Positions 52,857-61,698 of a DNA stretch of 64,000 nucleotides are shown piece after piece (the stretch's first letter is position 1; the number at the start of each line of letters is the position of its first letter). The DNA comes from Deltaproteobacteria bacterium (GTDB lineage: Bacteria > Desulfobacterota > Binatia > UBA9968), in contig VGTH01000030.1 of assembly GCA_016874755.1 (NCBI GenBank), forward strand, positions 1 through 64,000, given 5' to 3'. The position numbers and the translations under genes were made by a program. A model generated the notes under the pieces. The model searched no databases. It was not told the DNA's origin and saw only the letters and a list, made by a program, of their open reading frames with translations.

Positions 52857-53801
52857 ATGGAGTCTCCAGATAACTCTCCTGTTGTCGGTGTGCGGGCGGT
52901 CACGAAGCGGTTCGGCAGCCGTTCGGTCGTCGATGGTGTCGACCTGCAAGTCCCGCCGCATACTTGTTTCGGTCTGTTGGGGCCCAACGGCGCCGGCAAG
53001 ACGACTACCCTGCGCATGATTTATGGCGTGACGGCGCCGACCAGCGGGACTATTCATGTTTTTGGGTTGGATATTGCCAAAGAGTTGCGCGCGATTCGCA
53101 AGCGTCTCGGTGTAACCCTGCAACAAAATGTCTTGGTTGACGCGCTCTCGCCCCTAGAAAATCTGCGGGTATTTGGCCGCTATCATCTTTTACGCGAGCC
53201 GGACTTGTCGAGCCGCGCTGGGGAGTTGCTTGATTTCCTTGAGCTGCGTTCGCACGCCAACGTGCCAGTGCGGCAGTTGTCGGGCGGGTTTCAGCGGCGG
53301 CTGGCGATTGCCCAGTCCCTGATCAACGGTCCGGATTTATTGATTCTCGACGAGCCGACGACCGGGCTCGATCCTGCGGTCAGGCTCGCCCTCTGGTCGC
53401 GCATCCGCGAGCTGCGCGCCACAGGAACCACGGTGCTTGTTACGACGCATTACATGGACGAAGCGCAGCGGCTATGCGATCGGGTGGCAATCATGGCGGC
53501 GGGAAAAATGATCGGCCAGGGAGCGCCGGCAGAGCTGATCGAGACGCGCCTGGCGGCGGAAACGGTCGAGTTCGACGCGACGCCGCATGAAGAAGAATCG
53601 CTTTTGGACGGCGCCGCGTATTCGCAAAAACGCCTGCGCGCCGGCAAGCGCCTGATGGTCTACCTCAATGACGCCACGCCGCTGATCGATCATATTCGCC
53701 GCCACGACCAAGGCGACCGCCGGTCATTGATCGTGCGGCCGACCAATTTGGAAGATGTTTTTCTTTCGCTCACCGGCACCGGTCTGGAGAATAATCCATG
53801 A
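52857..53801 (+). CDS. ABC exporter ATP-binding protein (NodI/DrrA type)
   Basis: A 314-residue ATPase that drives an ABC-2 exporter. Walker A GPNGAGKTTT (about 43), signature LSGGFQRRL (about 141), Walker B LLILDEPTTGLDP and the switch His in TTHYMDE are intact. The C-terminal 80 residues are of DrrA/NodI style. It overlaps the permease gene by four bases (ATGA). Confidence 0.92.
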   Translation: MESPDNSPVVGVRAVTKRFGSRSVVDGVDLQVPPHTCFGLLGPNGAGKTTTLRMIYGVTAPTSGTIHVFGLDIAKELRAIRKRLGVTLQQNVLVDALSPLENLRVFGRYHLLREPDLSSRAGELLDFLELRSHANVPVRQLSGGFQRRLAIAQSLINGPDLLILDEPTTGLDPAVRLALWSRIRELRATGTTVLVTTHYMDEAQRLCDRVAIMAAGKMIGQGAPAELIETRLAAETVEFDATPHEEESLLDGAAYSQKRLRAGKRLMVYLNDATPLIDHIRRHDQGDRRSLIVRPTNLEDVFLSLTGTGLENNP

Positions 53802-54565
53802 GCCTCTCGCTGCCTTACGCGCTGTCGGTCTGGCGCCGCAACGCGGCGATGTACAAGCGGACCTGGAAGTGGAATATTTTGCCGAATTTTTTCGAGCCGG
53901 TGTTCTATCTTTTTTCGATCGGCCTCGGCGTCGGCGCCTACGTCTCACAGATGGGGGGTATGAGCTACATCCAGTTTCTCGCGCCAGGGTTAGTTTGCGT
54001 CGCGGCGATGAATGGCGCCAGTTTCGAGGTGACTTACAATATTTTTGTGCGACTGACGTTTGAGAAATCCTACGACGCGATGCTGACAACGCCGATCGAG
54101 CCCGACGATGTACTAGCAGGCGAAGTGCTGTGGGCGGTAACGCGGGCCTGCATCTACGGCGGCTGTTTCTTCATCGTCCTGGCCCTGTTCGGTTTGACGC
54201 CGTGGCCGTCGTCATTGCTGGCTCTGTTCGTCATTCCGATCGCCGGCTTGCTGTTCGCCGCCATCGGCATTGTCTTTTCGCTGCGCATTCCCAACATCGA
54301 CATGTTCAGTTTCTACTTCACTTTGTTCGTGACGCCGCTGTTCTTGTTTTCCGACGTTTTCTTTCCTCTCAAGGAAAGACTCTCGGGCGTGTGGCTGTGG
54401 GTGGCCGAAATATTGCCATTGCTCCACCCGGTGCGCCTAGCGCGCGCGGCGTTTAGCGGTCAGTGGTCGCTTGTGGTTTTGTGGGATTTGGTTTACACGC
54501 TGGGCTTGTCGGCGCTGCTGCTCTGGTGGGGGCGCTACAGCGTGCGGCGAAGACTCACCAATTAG
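53798..54565 (+). CDS. ABC-2 type permease (NodJ/DrrB type)
   Basis: A 255-residue inner-membrane protein with about six helices and the conserved ends LAPGLVCVAAMNGASFEVTY and LSGVWLWVAEILPLLHPVRL of the NodJ group. With the preceding ATPase it makes a complete two-gene exporter for a lipid, glycan or drug-like compound; the substrate is not predictable. Confidence 0.9.
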   Translation: MSLSLPYALSVWRRNAAMYKRTWKWNILPNFFEPVFYLFSIGLGVGAYVSQMGGMSYIQFLAPGLVCVAAMNGASFEVTYNIFVRLTFEKSYDAMLTTPIEPDDVLAGEVLWAVTRACIYGGCFFIVLALFGLTPWPSSLLALFVIPIAGLLFAAIGIVFSLRIPNIDMFSFYFTLFVTPLFLFSDVFFPLKERLSGVWLWVAEILPLLHPVRLARAAFSGQWSLVVLWDLVYTLGLSALLLWWGRYSVRRRLTN

Positions 54566-54604
54566 CGAAGTCAGAACCGACCGTTCGGTCCGATCCGTCA
54601 TGCC

Positions 54605-55642
54605 TCACCACTTCTTGCCCGGCACTTCACCGCCCCAGAGGTCTTTCAAAAAGCCGCTCTTTTCCAGATGTTCGGCGTAGCTGTTGTCGTAGGTTTCGTT
54701 GGCTTTGCGACGCACTTGGGCCCCCGCCTGACGGGCCGCCTCAATTGTCTCAACCACGCGAGAAACCGGCACCGTGACGCGCCGGTTGACCAGCTGTTTG
54801 GCGTAAGCGTCGTAGGCGGCTTGTAGCGACTCGGAATCTTTGAGCGCTAAAACTTTACCCACCGAGGCTTTCGCCCGTTCGGGATTTTTCTCGACGAAGT
54901 GGATCGCCTCGGCCATGGCGGCGGTGAATCGCTGCACCGCCTCCGGCCGTTCCTTGAGCAGGCGCTGGTTGGTGAACAGGCTACTGTAGATTGCCGGCAG
55001 GTTGAGATCGTCGAGTTGATAGATCACGTTCAAGCCGTCGCGCTTGGCGCGAGCGTCGAGTGGCGCTGTGACCATGGTGGCGTGCCCCAGGTCCTGCAAC
55101 AAAGCGTTGTAGACTTCGGTTTGGCCGGCGCCGCCGATGTGGCGAATGCTCAAGTCGTTGGCGCTGAAATTGAGCCGCTTCATTAAAACTCTGATCAGCG
55201 TGTCCGGCGTGCCGCCGGGACGGGTGGCGATGAAAATCTTCCCCTTCAGGTCTTCAATGCGGCGGATCTCTTTGCGCGCGATCATGACCCAGGGCAAGCC
55301 GACGAGCGGCGAGGCGATCATCTTGGCTTCGGCGCCGGCGGCGAGGCTGGGAATGATGGCATCTGCGGTGCAATACAGAAACTGGAGTTCGTTGGAGGCC
55401 AGCGCCGCCACCGAAACACCGGCGCCGCGCACCAGCAGAAACTCGACTTTGAGGCCGTACTTTTCGAACAAACGGTTGTCAATGGCAGTGTAGAGATGCA
55501 TGAAGCCGCCGCTGATGGCGCAGGTGGCGACCCGAACTGGGATGGGGGCTTCCCCTGGTTTTGCGAGATACGGATTAGCTGAGGCCAAGGCGGCGTCAAA
55601 CGCCAACCATAGTAATGCGAGCGAGCGACCAAATTTGTTCAC
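54605..55642 (-). CDS. NMT1-type ABC substrate-binding protein
   Basis: A 345-residue periplasmic binding protein with signal peptide (LALLWLAFDAALASA). VRVATCAISGGFMHLYTAIDNRLFEKYGLKVEF and FIATRPGGTPDTLIRVLM are typical of NMT1/THI5 and SsuA-type receptors. It starts 13 bases after the Bug-type gene in a leftward operon. Ligand unknown; no permease nearby. Confidence 0.88.
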   Translation of the reverse strand: MNKFGRSLALLWLAFDAALASANPYLAKPGEAPIPVRVATCAISGGFMHLYTAIDNRLFEKYGLKVEFLLVRGAGVSVAALASNELQFLYCTADAIIPSLAAGAEAKMIASPLVGLPWVMIARKEIRRIEDLKGKIFIATRPGGTPDTLIRVLMKRLNFSANDLSIRHIGGAGQTEVYNALLQDLGHATMVTAPLDARAKRDGLNVIYQLDDLNLPAIYSSLFTNQRLLKERPEAVQRFTAAMAEAIHFVEKNPERAKASVGKVLALKDSESLQAAYDAYAKQLVNRRVTVPVSRVVETIEAARQAGAQVRRKANETYDNSYAEHLEKSGFLKDLWGGEVPGKKW

Positions 55643-55655
55643 AGCCGATTCCAGT

Positions 55656-56672
55656 CTACTTTAGGATTTCTTTAAGCTTGTCGACCAAAGGTTGTTCTAG
55701 TCTGAAGATGCTCTTCACTTCGTTTTCAATCTCCGTCCCGGAAATGGGGTTGATATCCAGCCGCGCGCGCTGGGCGTCGGCGAGAAACTCCGCATCTTTC
55801 AAAGTCGCGTCGAACGCGTTGCGCAGCAGCGCTGCCCGGTCCTTTGGCGTGCGCGGCGGCAGCGCGTAGACCCGATTGGTGACGCCGTTGACCACTGCCT
55901 GGGTGCGAATCAGCCGGCGCGCTTCGTCAGTCTTCGCGAGATCGTAAGCGACCGGAATATTTTTCGGCACTTCGGGATGGGCCTTCACGGTCGCTTGCAG
56001 CACGATGGTCACTTCGCCTTTTTCCATTTCGTTGGGCCAAGTCGATTTGAACGACTCCCAGGAGTTGGAAATCCCCTGCACCTCGCCGGCGTTGAAGGCC
56101 AGACGGATCGGTCCGGTGCCTTTGTAGCCGGTGACCAACTGGAGCGGCAAGCCGAGGGTGGCCTTGAGGACTTTAGGCAGGTCATCGGTGCCGCCGCCGG
56201 GGGATACGCCGCCGAACTTGATCACTGTGCCCGACCGCATCCACTGCTCCAAGCTGGTGATGCCGGTTGACTTCGCCAGGCCGATCATGAAATTGTCCTG
56301 CGCCGGCGCGCCCAAGTATTCGAACTTAACGCCGTCGAAATCCACTCCCGGCGCGCCGAAGCGTTGATGCATAACCAGGCCGCCGACGAAGTTGCCGATG
56401 GTGAGGCCGTCGGGCTTGGCGACTTTGTAGAGATGATTGGTGGCCAACAAACTCGCGGCGCCCGGCATGTTGTCGACTAGCACGGCTGGGTTGCCGGGGA
56501 TGTGCTTGCCGATGTGGCGCGCGATCAAACGCGAGTAGGTGTCGAAGCCACCGCCGGGGGCGAGGCCGACGATGATGCGCACGGTTTTGCCGCGATAAAA
56601 GTTTTCCTGGGCGAGGGAACTGCCCCAACTGAGAAAAATCGCCAGCGTGGAAAACAGCGTGATGCGGATCAT
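55656..56672 (-). CDS. Bug/TctC-type tripartite tricarboxylate binding protein
   Basis: A 338-residue receptor with signal peptide (LFSTLAIFLSWGSSLAQ) and FYRGKTVRIIVGLAPGGGFD, IPGNPAVLVDNMPGAAS. It is a paralog of the protein at 31142-32197. GGAGG before ATG 56672. The operon context (two NMT1-type receptors and a VOC protein) is unusual for a Bug protein. Confidence 0.9.
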   Translation of the reverse strand: MIRITLFSTLAIFLSWGSSLAQENFYRGKTVRIIVGLAPGGGFDTYSRLIARHIGKHIPGNPAVLVDNMPGAASLLATNHLYKVAKPDGLTIGNFVGGLVMHQRFGAPGVDFDGVKFEYLGAPAQDNFMIGLAKSTGITSLEQWMRSGTVIKFGGVSPGGGTDDLPKVLKATLGLPLQLVTGYKGTGPIRLAFNAGEVQGISNSWESFKSTWPNEMEKGEVTIVLQATVKAHPEVPKNIPVAYDLAKTDEARRLIRTQAVVNGVTNRVYALPPRTPKDRAALLRNAFDATLKDAEFLADAQRARLDINPISGTEIENEVKSIFRLEQPLVDKLKEILK

Positions 56673-56768
56673 CTCTCGTCCTCCGAACGGCTCCGATAGT
56701 ATGACAATCTTCCGTTGGCCCTGAGTTGGTCCAGCAAGCCGTATCGAAGGGCCAAACATTTCTAGACT

Positions 56769-57161
56769 CTATTTCGCCCCCGCCCACCCGGCGTTGGAAA
56801 TATCGATCACCTGATCGTCCGGGCCTACGCATTTTACTTCGAAGTAAGATTGCGGTTTCGCCGGATCGCCGTGATGCACTTCGTTGCGTTCGCTCAAGGC
56901 TTTGCCGCCGAGGCTTTTTACCCTATCAACGAACGCGTCGACGTCGTCGACCTGAAAGCCAATGTGGTCGACGCCGAGCTTCATCGTCTCACCTTCGACC
57001 ACGCCGCGAAAACTCAGGATCGCGATGTTTAAGCTGCCATCGGTCAGATAAATACCGCTTTGACCGAGGCCGACCTGTTCCAGGCCAAAGGCTTCTTTGT
57101 AGAATTGCGCGGTCTTCTCGACGTCGTGGGTGCGGATCGCGATATGCTTGATTTTTGCCAC
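56769..57161 (-). CDS. VOC/glyoxalase family protein
   Basis: A 130-residue vicinal-oxygen-chelate protein with two beta-alpha-beta modules. IKHIAIRTHDVEKTAQFYKEAFGL and LGVDHIGFQVDDVDAFVDRV carry His residues, and QSYFEVKCVGPDDQVIDIS holds the last Glu. Members act as glyoxalases, epimerases or dioxygenases. The GTG start at 57161 follows TAGGAGG, much better than the upstream frame start. It follows a binding-protein gene by 11 bases. Confidence 0.85.
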   Translation of the reverse strand: MAKIKHIAIRTHDVEKTAQFYKEAFGLEQVGLGQSGIYLTDGSLNIAILSFRGVVEGETMKLGVDHIGFQVDDVDAFVDRVKSLGGKALSERNEVHHGDPAKPQSYFEVKCVGPDDQVIDISNAGWAGAK

Positions 57162-57172
57162 GAGAAAACCTC

Positions 57173-58120
57173 CTATTTTTGCGCCAAGGCTTCTTTGAGA
57201 AAGCGCCAATCCATGATTTTGTCTTCGCTGATCTCCTCGGTGATTTTTAGCTGCTCGCGCGCCAAACGGATCTCGGTGTCCATGGTGGCCTTGGCCACAC
57301 CGCCGTCAGGGTTAAGCGACACCATCGAGTAATCGTAGATCTTCAGCGCTGCGCCCGCGCTAACGTTGAGATAGTCGCGCATGATCGCCAGGGTCTCCGG
57401 TTTGTTGTTTCTAACGAAGCGTATCCCTTTGAGCGTGGAGCGGATAGCCCGGACGATCTGGGTCGGGTTCTTGCGGATTTTATCCATCGATACGCCGAAC
57501 CCGCCAAGGCGGGTGTGGACCACGTCGCCGAAATACAGCATCGGGACCAGGCCAAGCTTTTCCGCCTTTTCGAGATACGCGACGTCCAACGGGGTGCCGT
57601 CCACGATGCCCGCGGCAAGAGCGGCGAGCCGGTCGCCGGAACCGCCAATGGCCAGCGTAATCACGTCGCGTTCGGGATTCATGCCGGCCTGGGCGAGGGC
57701 TTCGCGTAAGATAGTATGCGGTGCCGAGCCGAGGCCGCTGAGGCCGATCTTCTTGCCCTTGAAGTCGGTGATTTTCTTGAAATTAGGCTTGGCGACCAAG
57801 ACATGCAGCGGTCGATCGAACCAGCCCATGACGCCTTTGACCGGCAGGCCTTGGATCGATGCGCGAGCAATGAGACCGCTAACGGTCGAGTAATCCAACT
57901 CGTTTGCGATCAGCGCCGCCGCATGCAGATTGGTGCGGATAACCACCTTGCGCACTTCGAGACCCTCGTCTTTGTAGAACCCCTTGCGCTGGGCGATTTC
58001 GACCGGGATCTCGTACAGTCCCGGAGTTGAAATGCCAATGTGAATAACTTCGGCGCTCGCCAACTGCGGCGAAACTAAAACCAAGGCGGCACAAAGCATT
58101 ATAAACCGGTGTATGAGCAT
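57173..58120 (-). CDS. NMT1-type ABC substrate-binding protein
   Basis: A 315-residue periplasmic receptor with signal peptide (FIMLCAALVLVSPQLASA). HIGISTPGLYEIPVEIAQRKGFYKDEGL and KIGLSGLGSAPHTILREAL are the family features. It is first in a leftward operon of four: this gene, the VOC gene, the Bug receptor and a second NMT1-type receptor. ATG 58120 follows GGGGGAG. Confidence 0.88.
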   Translation of the reverse strand: MLIHRFIMLCAALVLVSPQLASAEVIHIGISTPGLYEIPVEIAQRKGFYKDEGLEVRKVVIRTNLHAAALIANELDYSTVSGLIARASIQGLPVKGVMGWFDRPLHVLVAKPNFKKITDFKGKKIGLSGLGSAPHTILREALAQAGMNPERDVITLAIGGSGDRLAALAAGIVDGTPLDVAYLEKAEKLGLVPMLYFGDVVHTRLGGFGVSMDKIRKNPTQIVRAIRSTLKGIRFVRNNKPETLAIMRDYLNVSAGAALKIYDYSMVSLNPDGGVAKATMDTEIRLAREQLKITEEISEDKIMDWRFLKEALAQK

Positions 58121-58390
58121 CAAAAATCTCCCCCAGTTGAAAGCCTCGCGAGCTTACTCCGGATGCGCGAATTTGGCAATTCGAGCTTAACCCGAATGGG
58201 GGCGTTGACTTCGAATCCTGCTTTTGAGAAGAAAATCACGCGTTCACAGCGAAACAGCTACTCAGGAGGAGACAACTGGCAGTTTGTCGTGCGCCGCTAT
58301 TGCGGCCTGTGGGGGCCGGGGTACCTGAGGTCGGATTCGGCGAATCTAATCGCACAGAGTGCAAGGACGCAGAACTCGGGAAGGACCTTT
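58121..58390. other. intergenic stretch upstream of the binding-protein operon
   Basis: No coding sequence recognised. It holds the leftward operon's ribosome binding site at the left edge and an isolated GGAGGAG (near 58265) reading right with no gene behind it. Confidence 0.4.
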
Positions 58391-58455
58391 CACCACGGAG
58401 GCACGAAGTTCACAAAGATAAGAGAAATGTTTCCGAACTTCGCGTCTTCGTGGTG
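58391..58455. repeat. hairpin repeat, CACGAAG/CTTCGTG family, copy 3 (shortened)
   Basis: CACCACGGAGGCACGAAGTT then CACAAAG, loop, GAACTTCGCGTCTTCGTGGTG. It is shorter and less regular than copies 1 and 2 and abuts the 3-prime end of the molybdoenzyme gene. A GCAAGGACGCAGAACTCGGG piece of the other family precedes it. Confidence 0.65.
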
Positions 58456-58462
58456 AAGCTCT

Positions 58463-60754
58463 TTAGCGCCGATGCGCCAAAATTGCCTTGCGTAATGCGG
58501 CTACAACCTTATCCGGGCGCATCGGCAAGTCTCGCACGCGGGCGCCGCTCAACGCGTTGGCAACCGCGTTGCCAATCGCCGGTGCCATCGGTGGCAGTGC
58601 CGCTTCGCCCATGCCTTTGGCGCCGAAGGGGCCGTCGGGGTGAGGGTTTTCTACCAGCACTGAGTGAAATTCTTCTGGGTGATCGCCGAGCGACGGCAGC
58701 AGGTAATCCATGAAAGAGCTGTTGATTGGCTGGCCGTTGTCGAAGCGCATCTCTTCGAAGAGCGCTGAGCCCATGCCGGCCAGCGCCGAGCCTTCGTTTT
58801 GTAAGTTGCATTGGCGCGGATGGATCGCTTTGCCGACGTCGACAGCGGAAACAACGCGCAGCACGCGCACTTTGCCGGTTTCGGTGTCGACTTCAACTTC
58901 GGCGCCGGAGGCTGCGTAGAACCAAAAGACCGAGTTTTTGCCGCGGCCGGTTTTCTCGTTCACGCCGCCTTCGGTGCGCAGCATGAAGCTGCCGAACATG
59001 CTGCCGCTGGCTTCGCCGTACTTGGCGCGAAACAGCTGGGGGATCGTCAGCGATTTTTCTGGGACGCCTTTGACACGCACGGCGCCGTCGATCGTTTCTA
59101 AATCTTCTTCGCGGGCTTCGAGCTGCTTGGCGGCGACTTCGAAGAGCTGGGCGCGAATCTGCGCGGCGGATTTCTGCACGGCTTGCCCCATGTGAAAAGT
59201 GGTGCGGCTCGAGCTCGTGGCCTTATCGTACGGCGTGAAGTCGCTGTCTGGGAAACTGACGCTGACACGCTCCATCGGCAAGCCCAACTCGTCGCCGACG
59301 ATCTGCGCTAAACAAGTGCGCGCGCCTTGGCCCATGTCGACACTGCTGGTCAGCACCACTGCCGAGCCGTCGCCGTTTAAGCGGATGCTCGCCGCCGAGG
59401 TGCTTGGTGTCGAGGTGCTTTTTATCGCCACGGCCAAGCCTTTGGCGCGGACAACCGGACTGCCATTCTGCGCCGGATGCAATTCTGCTTTGCCGCGCCA
59501 GTCGAGCGCTTGGGCGACTTGTTTGACGCAGTCGGAGATGCCGACGGAAATCATCGGTTCGTCGGTGATGAAGCGGTCGCCTTCTTTGAGCAGATTTTTC
59601 AAGCGCAGCTCGACCGGGTCCATGTCCAAACGGCGGGCGATCTCGTCGACCATCGATTCATAGGCCCAGCAGACGTGCGAAGCGCCGACGCCGCGATAGG
59701 GCCCGGCCGGCGGCAGATTGGTGTAGACCGCATAGCTGGTTAGGTCGCGGTTGGGAATATTGTACGGGCCGGCGGCGATATAGCAGCCATTTTTCGAATT
59801 GGCCGGTCCGGAGAGCGCATAGGCACCCATCTCGTAATAGACATCGGCCTTGCAAGCGGTGATACGACCGTCGCGCTTGAAACCCATTTTCATCGTGATC
59901 GCCGCGCCGAAGCGGCGCCCGGTGAGAAATACTTCGTCGCGGGTCAAGATCCAGCGCGCCGGACGGCGCGCTTTTTTTGCCAGCAGCGCGACCACCGGTT
60001 CGACGCGCGCGTGATTTTTACCACCGTAGCCGCCGCCGACGAAGGGCACGATCACGCGCACCTGGGTGAGCGGCAGTTTGAAGACCTTTGCGATCTGTTC
60101 CTGCAGCGGTGACGGTGTCTGACAGGGCGTGTGGACGACAAGCTTGCCGCCGGGTTCCCAGTAGGCGCTAACGACGTGCAGCTCGATATGGCCGTGCTGC
60201 ACCGGCGGCACGCTGTAGCTATGCTCGACGATTTCATCAGCGTCGCGAAAGCCAGCTTCGGCATCGCCGCTTTCGACGTGATAGCGGCCATGAATGTTAC
60301 CGCCGGCGTTTTTGTCGACATGTTTTTGGTGAATGATCGGCGCATCGGGTCTGGCGCTCGCGAGAATGTCGGTAACGGCGGGCAGCTCGTCATATTCGAC
60401 ATCGATCAGCGCGGCGGCGGCTTCGGCGATCGCTTCACTTTCCGCCGCCACCGCGGCGACGATGTCGCCGACGTAATGCACTTTGTCGATGGCGACCACC
60501 GGCTGGTCTTCGACGCCGGTGCCGTAGCGCGGATTGAGGCCGGCGAGATCGTCGCGGGTGACGATTGCAGCCACCCCCGGCAAAGACCGCGCTTTGCTGG
60601 CGTCGACGCGCACGAGTCTCGCGTGGGCGTAGGGGCTGCGCAGTGCTTTGACGGCGAGCAGGCCGGGGAAGTCCAAGTCGGCGACATAGTTAATCGCGCC
60701 GCTCACCTTGGCGACGCCGCCGACCATGGGAACATTGGTGCCGACGAGTTTCAT
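58463..60754 (-). CDS. xanthine dehydrogenase family molybdopterin-binding subunit
   Basis: A 763-residue large subunit binding the molybdenum cofactor. It has KVSGAINYVADLDFPGLLAVKALRSPYAHA at the start, PYRGVGASHVCWAYE in the middle, and GMGEAALPPMAP near the end with the catalytic Glu. In this family a [2Fe-2S] and usually an FAD subunit are needed, but neither gene is adjacent. GGAGG precedes ATG 60754; a longer frame start overlaps the GST gene. Substrate unknown. Confidence 0.9.
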   Translation of the reverse strand: MKLVGTNVPMVGGVAKVSGAINYVADLDFPGLLAVKALRSPYAHARLVRVDASKARSLPGVAAIVTRDDLAGLNPRYGTGVEDQPVVAIDKVHYVGDIVAAVAAESEAIAEAAAALIDVEYDELPAVTDILASARPDAPIIHQKHVDKNAGGNIHGRYHVESGDAEAGFRDADEIVEHSYSVPPVQHGHIELHVVSAYWEPGGKLVVHTPCQTPSPLQEQIAKVFKLPLTQVRVIVPFVGGGYGGKNHARVEPVVALLAKKARRPARWILTRDEVFLTGRRFGAAITMKMGFKRDGRITACKADVYYEMGAYALSGPANSKNGCYIAAGPYNIPNRDLTSYAVYTNLPPAGPYRGVGASHVCWAYESMVDEIARRLDMDPVELRLKNLLKEGDRFITDEPMISVGISDCVKQVAQALDWRGKAELHPAQNGSPVVRAKGLAVAIKSTSTPSTSAASIRLNGDGSAVVLTSSVDMGQGARTCLAQIVGDELGLPMERVSVSFPDSDFTPYDKATSSSRTTFHMGQAVQKSAAQIRAQLFEVAAKQLEAREEDLETIDGAVRVKGVPEKSLTIPQLFRAKYGEASGSMFGSFMLRTEGGVNEKTGRGKNSVFWFYAASGAEVEVDTETGKVRVLRVVSAVDVGKAIHPRQCNLQNEGSALAGMGSALFEEMRFDNGQPINSSFMDYLLPSLGDHPEEFHSVLVENPHPDGPFGAKGMGEAALPPMAPAIGNAVANALSGARVRDLPMRPDKVVAALRKAILAHRR

Positions 60755-60792
60755 AGGTGTGCCTCCGTGGCCGCTGCGATGGGCGCGGCGGA

Positions 60793-61596
60793 TCAGCTCC
60801 GGCGCGTGGAGTCTGCGATAATGGCTTTCACACGCGCTTGCACTTCGCGGCCTTTCTCTCTCATGAGCTGCTCGTAGGCGTCGTTGCGCCAACGATCGAA
60901 AGCTTCGACGTAGCCGTGCCGCTCGCGCAGCCGCTCGTACCAGGCGGGAATATGCGGCCGGCCTTCCCCAAAAAACTGCAATTGCAAATGATCGAGGCGA
61001 GTGATGTAGGGCGCGTAGCCGATATCGGCGAGGGAAAATTCTTTGCCGCTGAGCCAGCTGTTTCGACTCAACGCCTCTTCCATGTCGCCGAGCAGTTTAT
61101 CGAAGCGCTTGGCAGCATCGATGAAAAAATGCTCCTCGACACCTTTGGTGATGTTCTCCCAACTTTGCTCACGCCGTTTTGCATCGGGCATGTTGCGATG
61201 AAACTCTTCTAGGCGCTCTTTACCCCAGGCGAGCTTTTGATGGCGAAAGGCCATGCCGTTGCTGAGCGTGCTGGTGGCAGCGTGCACCCCTTCGTCCAAC
61301 TGCTTGGTCCAAAGGCGCATGCGCGCCCGCTCGTCAGCCGCTTTGGGCCGCAATGGCGGCTCGGGATAGGCATCGTCGAGATATTCGCAGATGACGGTCG
61401 ACTCGACGATGACTTTGCCGTCGTCAACGATGGTCGGCACCACCGCGTTGGGATTGAGCTTTAGATATTCCGGCTTCTGCTGATCGCCGGCGCGCAGATC
61501 GAGATGGTGGTTCTCCCACGGCAGACTTTTCTCTGCGAGCGTCATGCGCACCTTCTGCGCGCACACCGACATGTCGTTATGGTAAAGCGCAATCAT
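60793..61596 (-). CDS. glutathione S-transferase family protein
   Basis: A 267-residue GST. The thioredoxin-like part has YHNDMSVCAQKVRM, with Ser9/Cys11 as candidate catalytic residues, and LNPNAVVPTIV, then VIVESTVICEYLDDAY. The C-terminal helical domain is longer than usual (about 185 residues). It lies 38 bases upstream of the molybdoenzyme gene on the same strand. Confidence 0.87.
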   Translation of the reverse strand: MIALYHNDMSVCAQKVRMTLAEKSLPWENHHLDLRAGDQQKPEYLKLNPNAVVPTIVDDGKVIVESTVICEYLDDAYPEPPLRPKAADERARMRLWTKQLDEGVHAATSTLSNGMAFRHQKLAWGKERLEEFHRNMPDAKRREQSWENITKGVEEHFFIDAAKRFDKLLGDMEEALSRNSWLSGKEFSLADIGYAPYITRLDHLQLQFFGEGRPHIPAWYERLRERHGYVEAFDRWRNDAYEQLMREKGREVQARVKAIIADSTRRS

Positions 61597-61623
61597 TTAA
61601 AGAACCTGCACGAACAAGGCGCA

Positions 61624-61682
61624 TGTAGGGGCGACCCTTGTGGTCGCCCATTCGAAGGGCAGGCACAAGGCCTGCCCCTACA
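61624..61682. repeat. inverted repeat TGTAGGGGC/GCCCCTACA
   Basis: A 59-base unit with perfect nine-base ends and two inner hairpins: GGCGACC...GGTCGCC and GGGCAGGC...GCCTGCCC. It lies between the binding-protein and GST genes, both leftward. A partial copy is at 43193-43212. Confidence 0.8.
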
Positions 61683-61698
61683 CGTCGCGTTGTATTGT

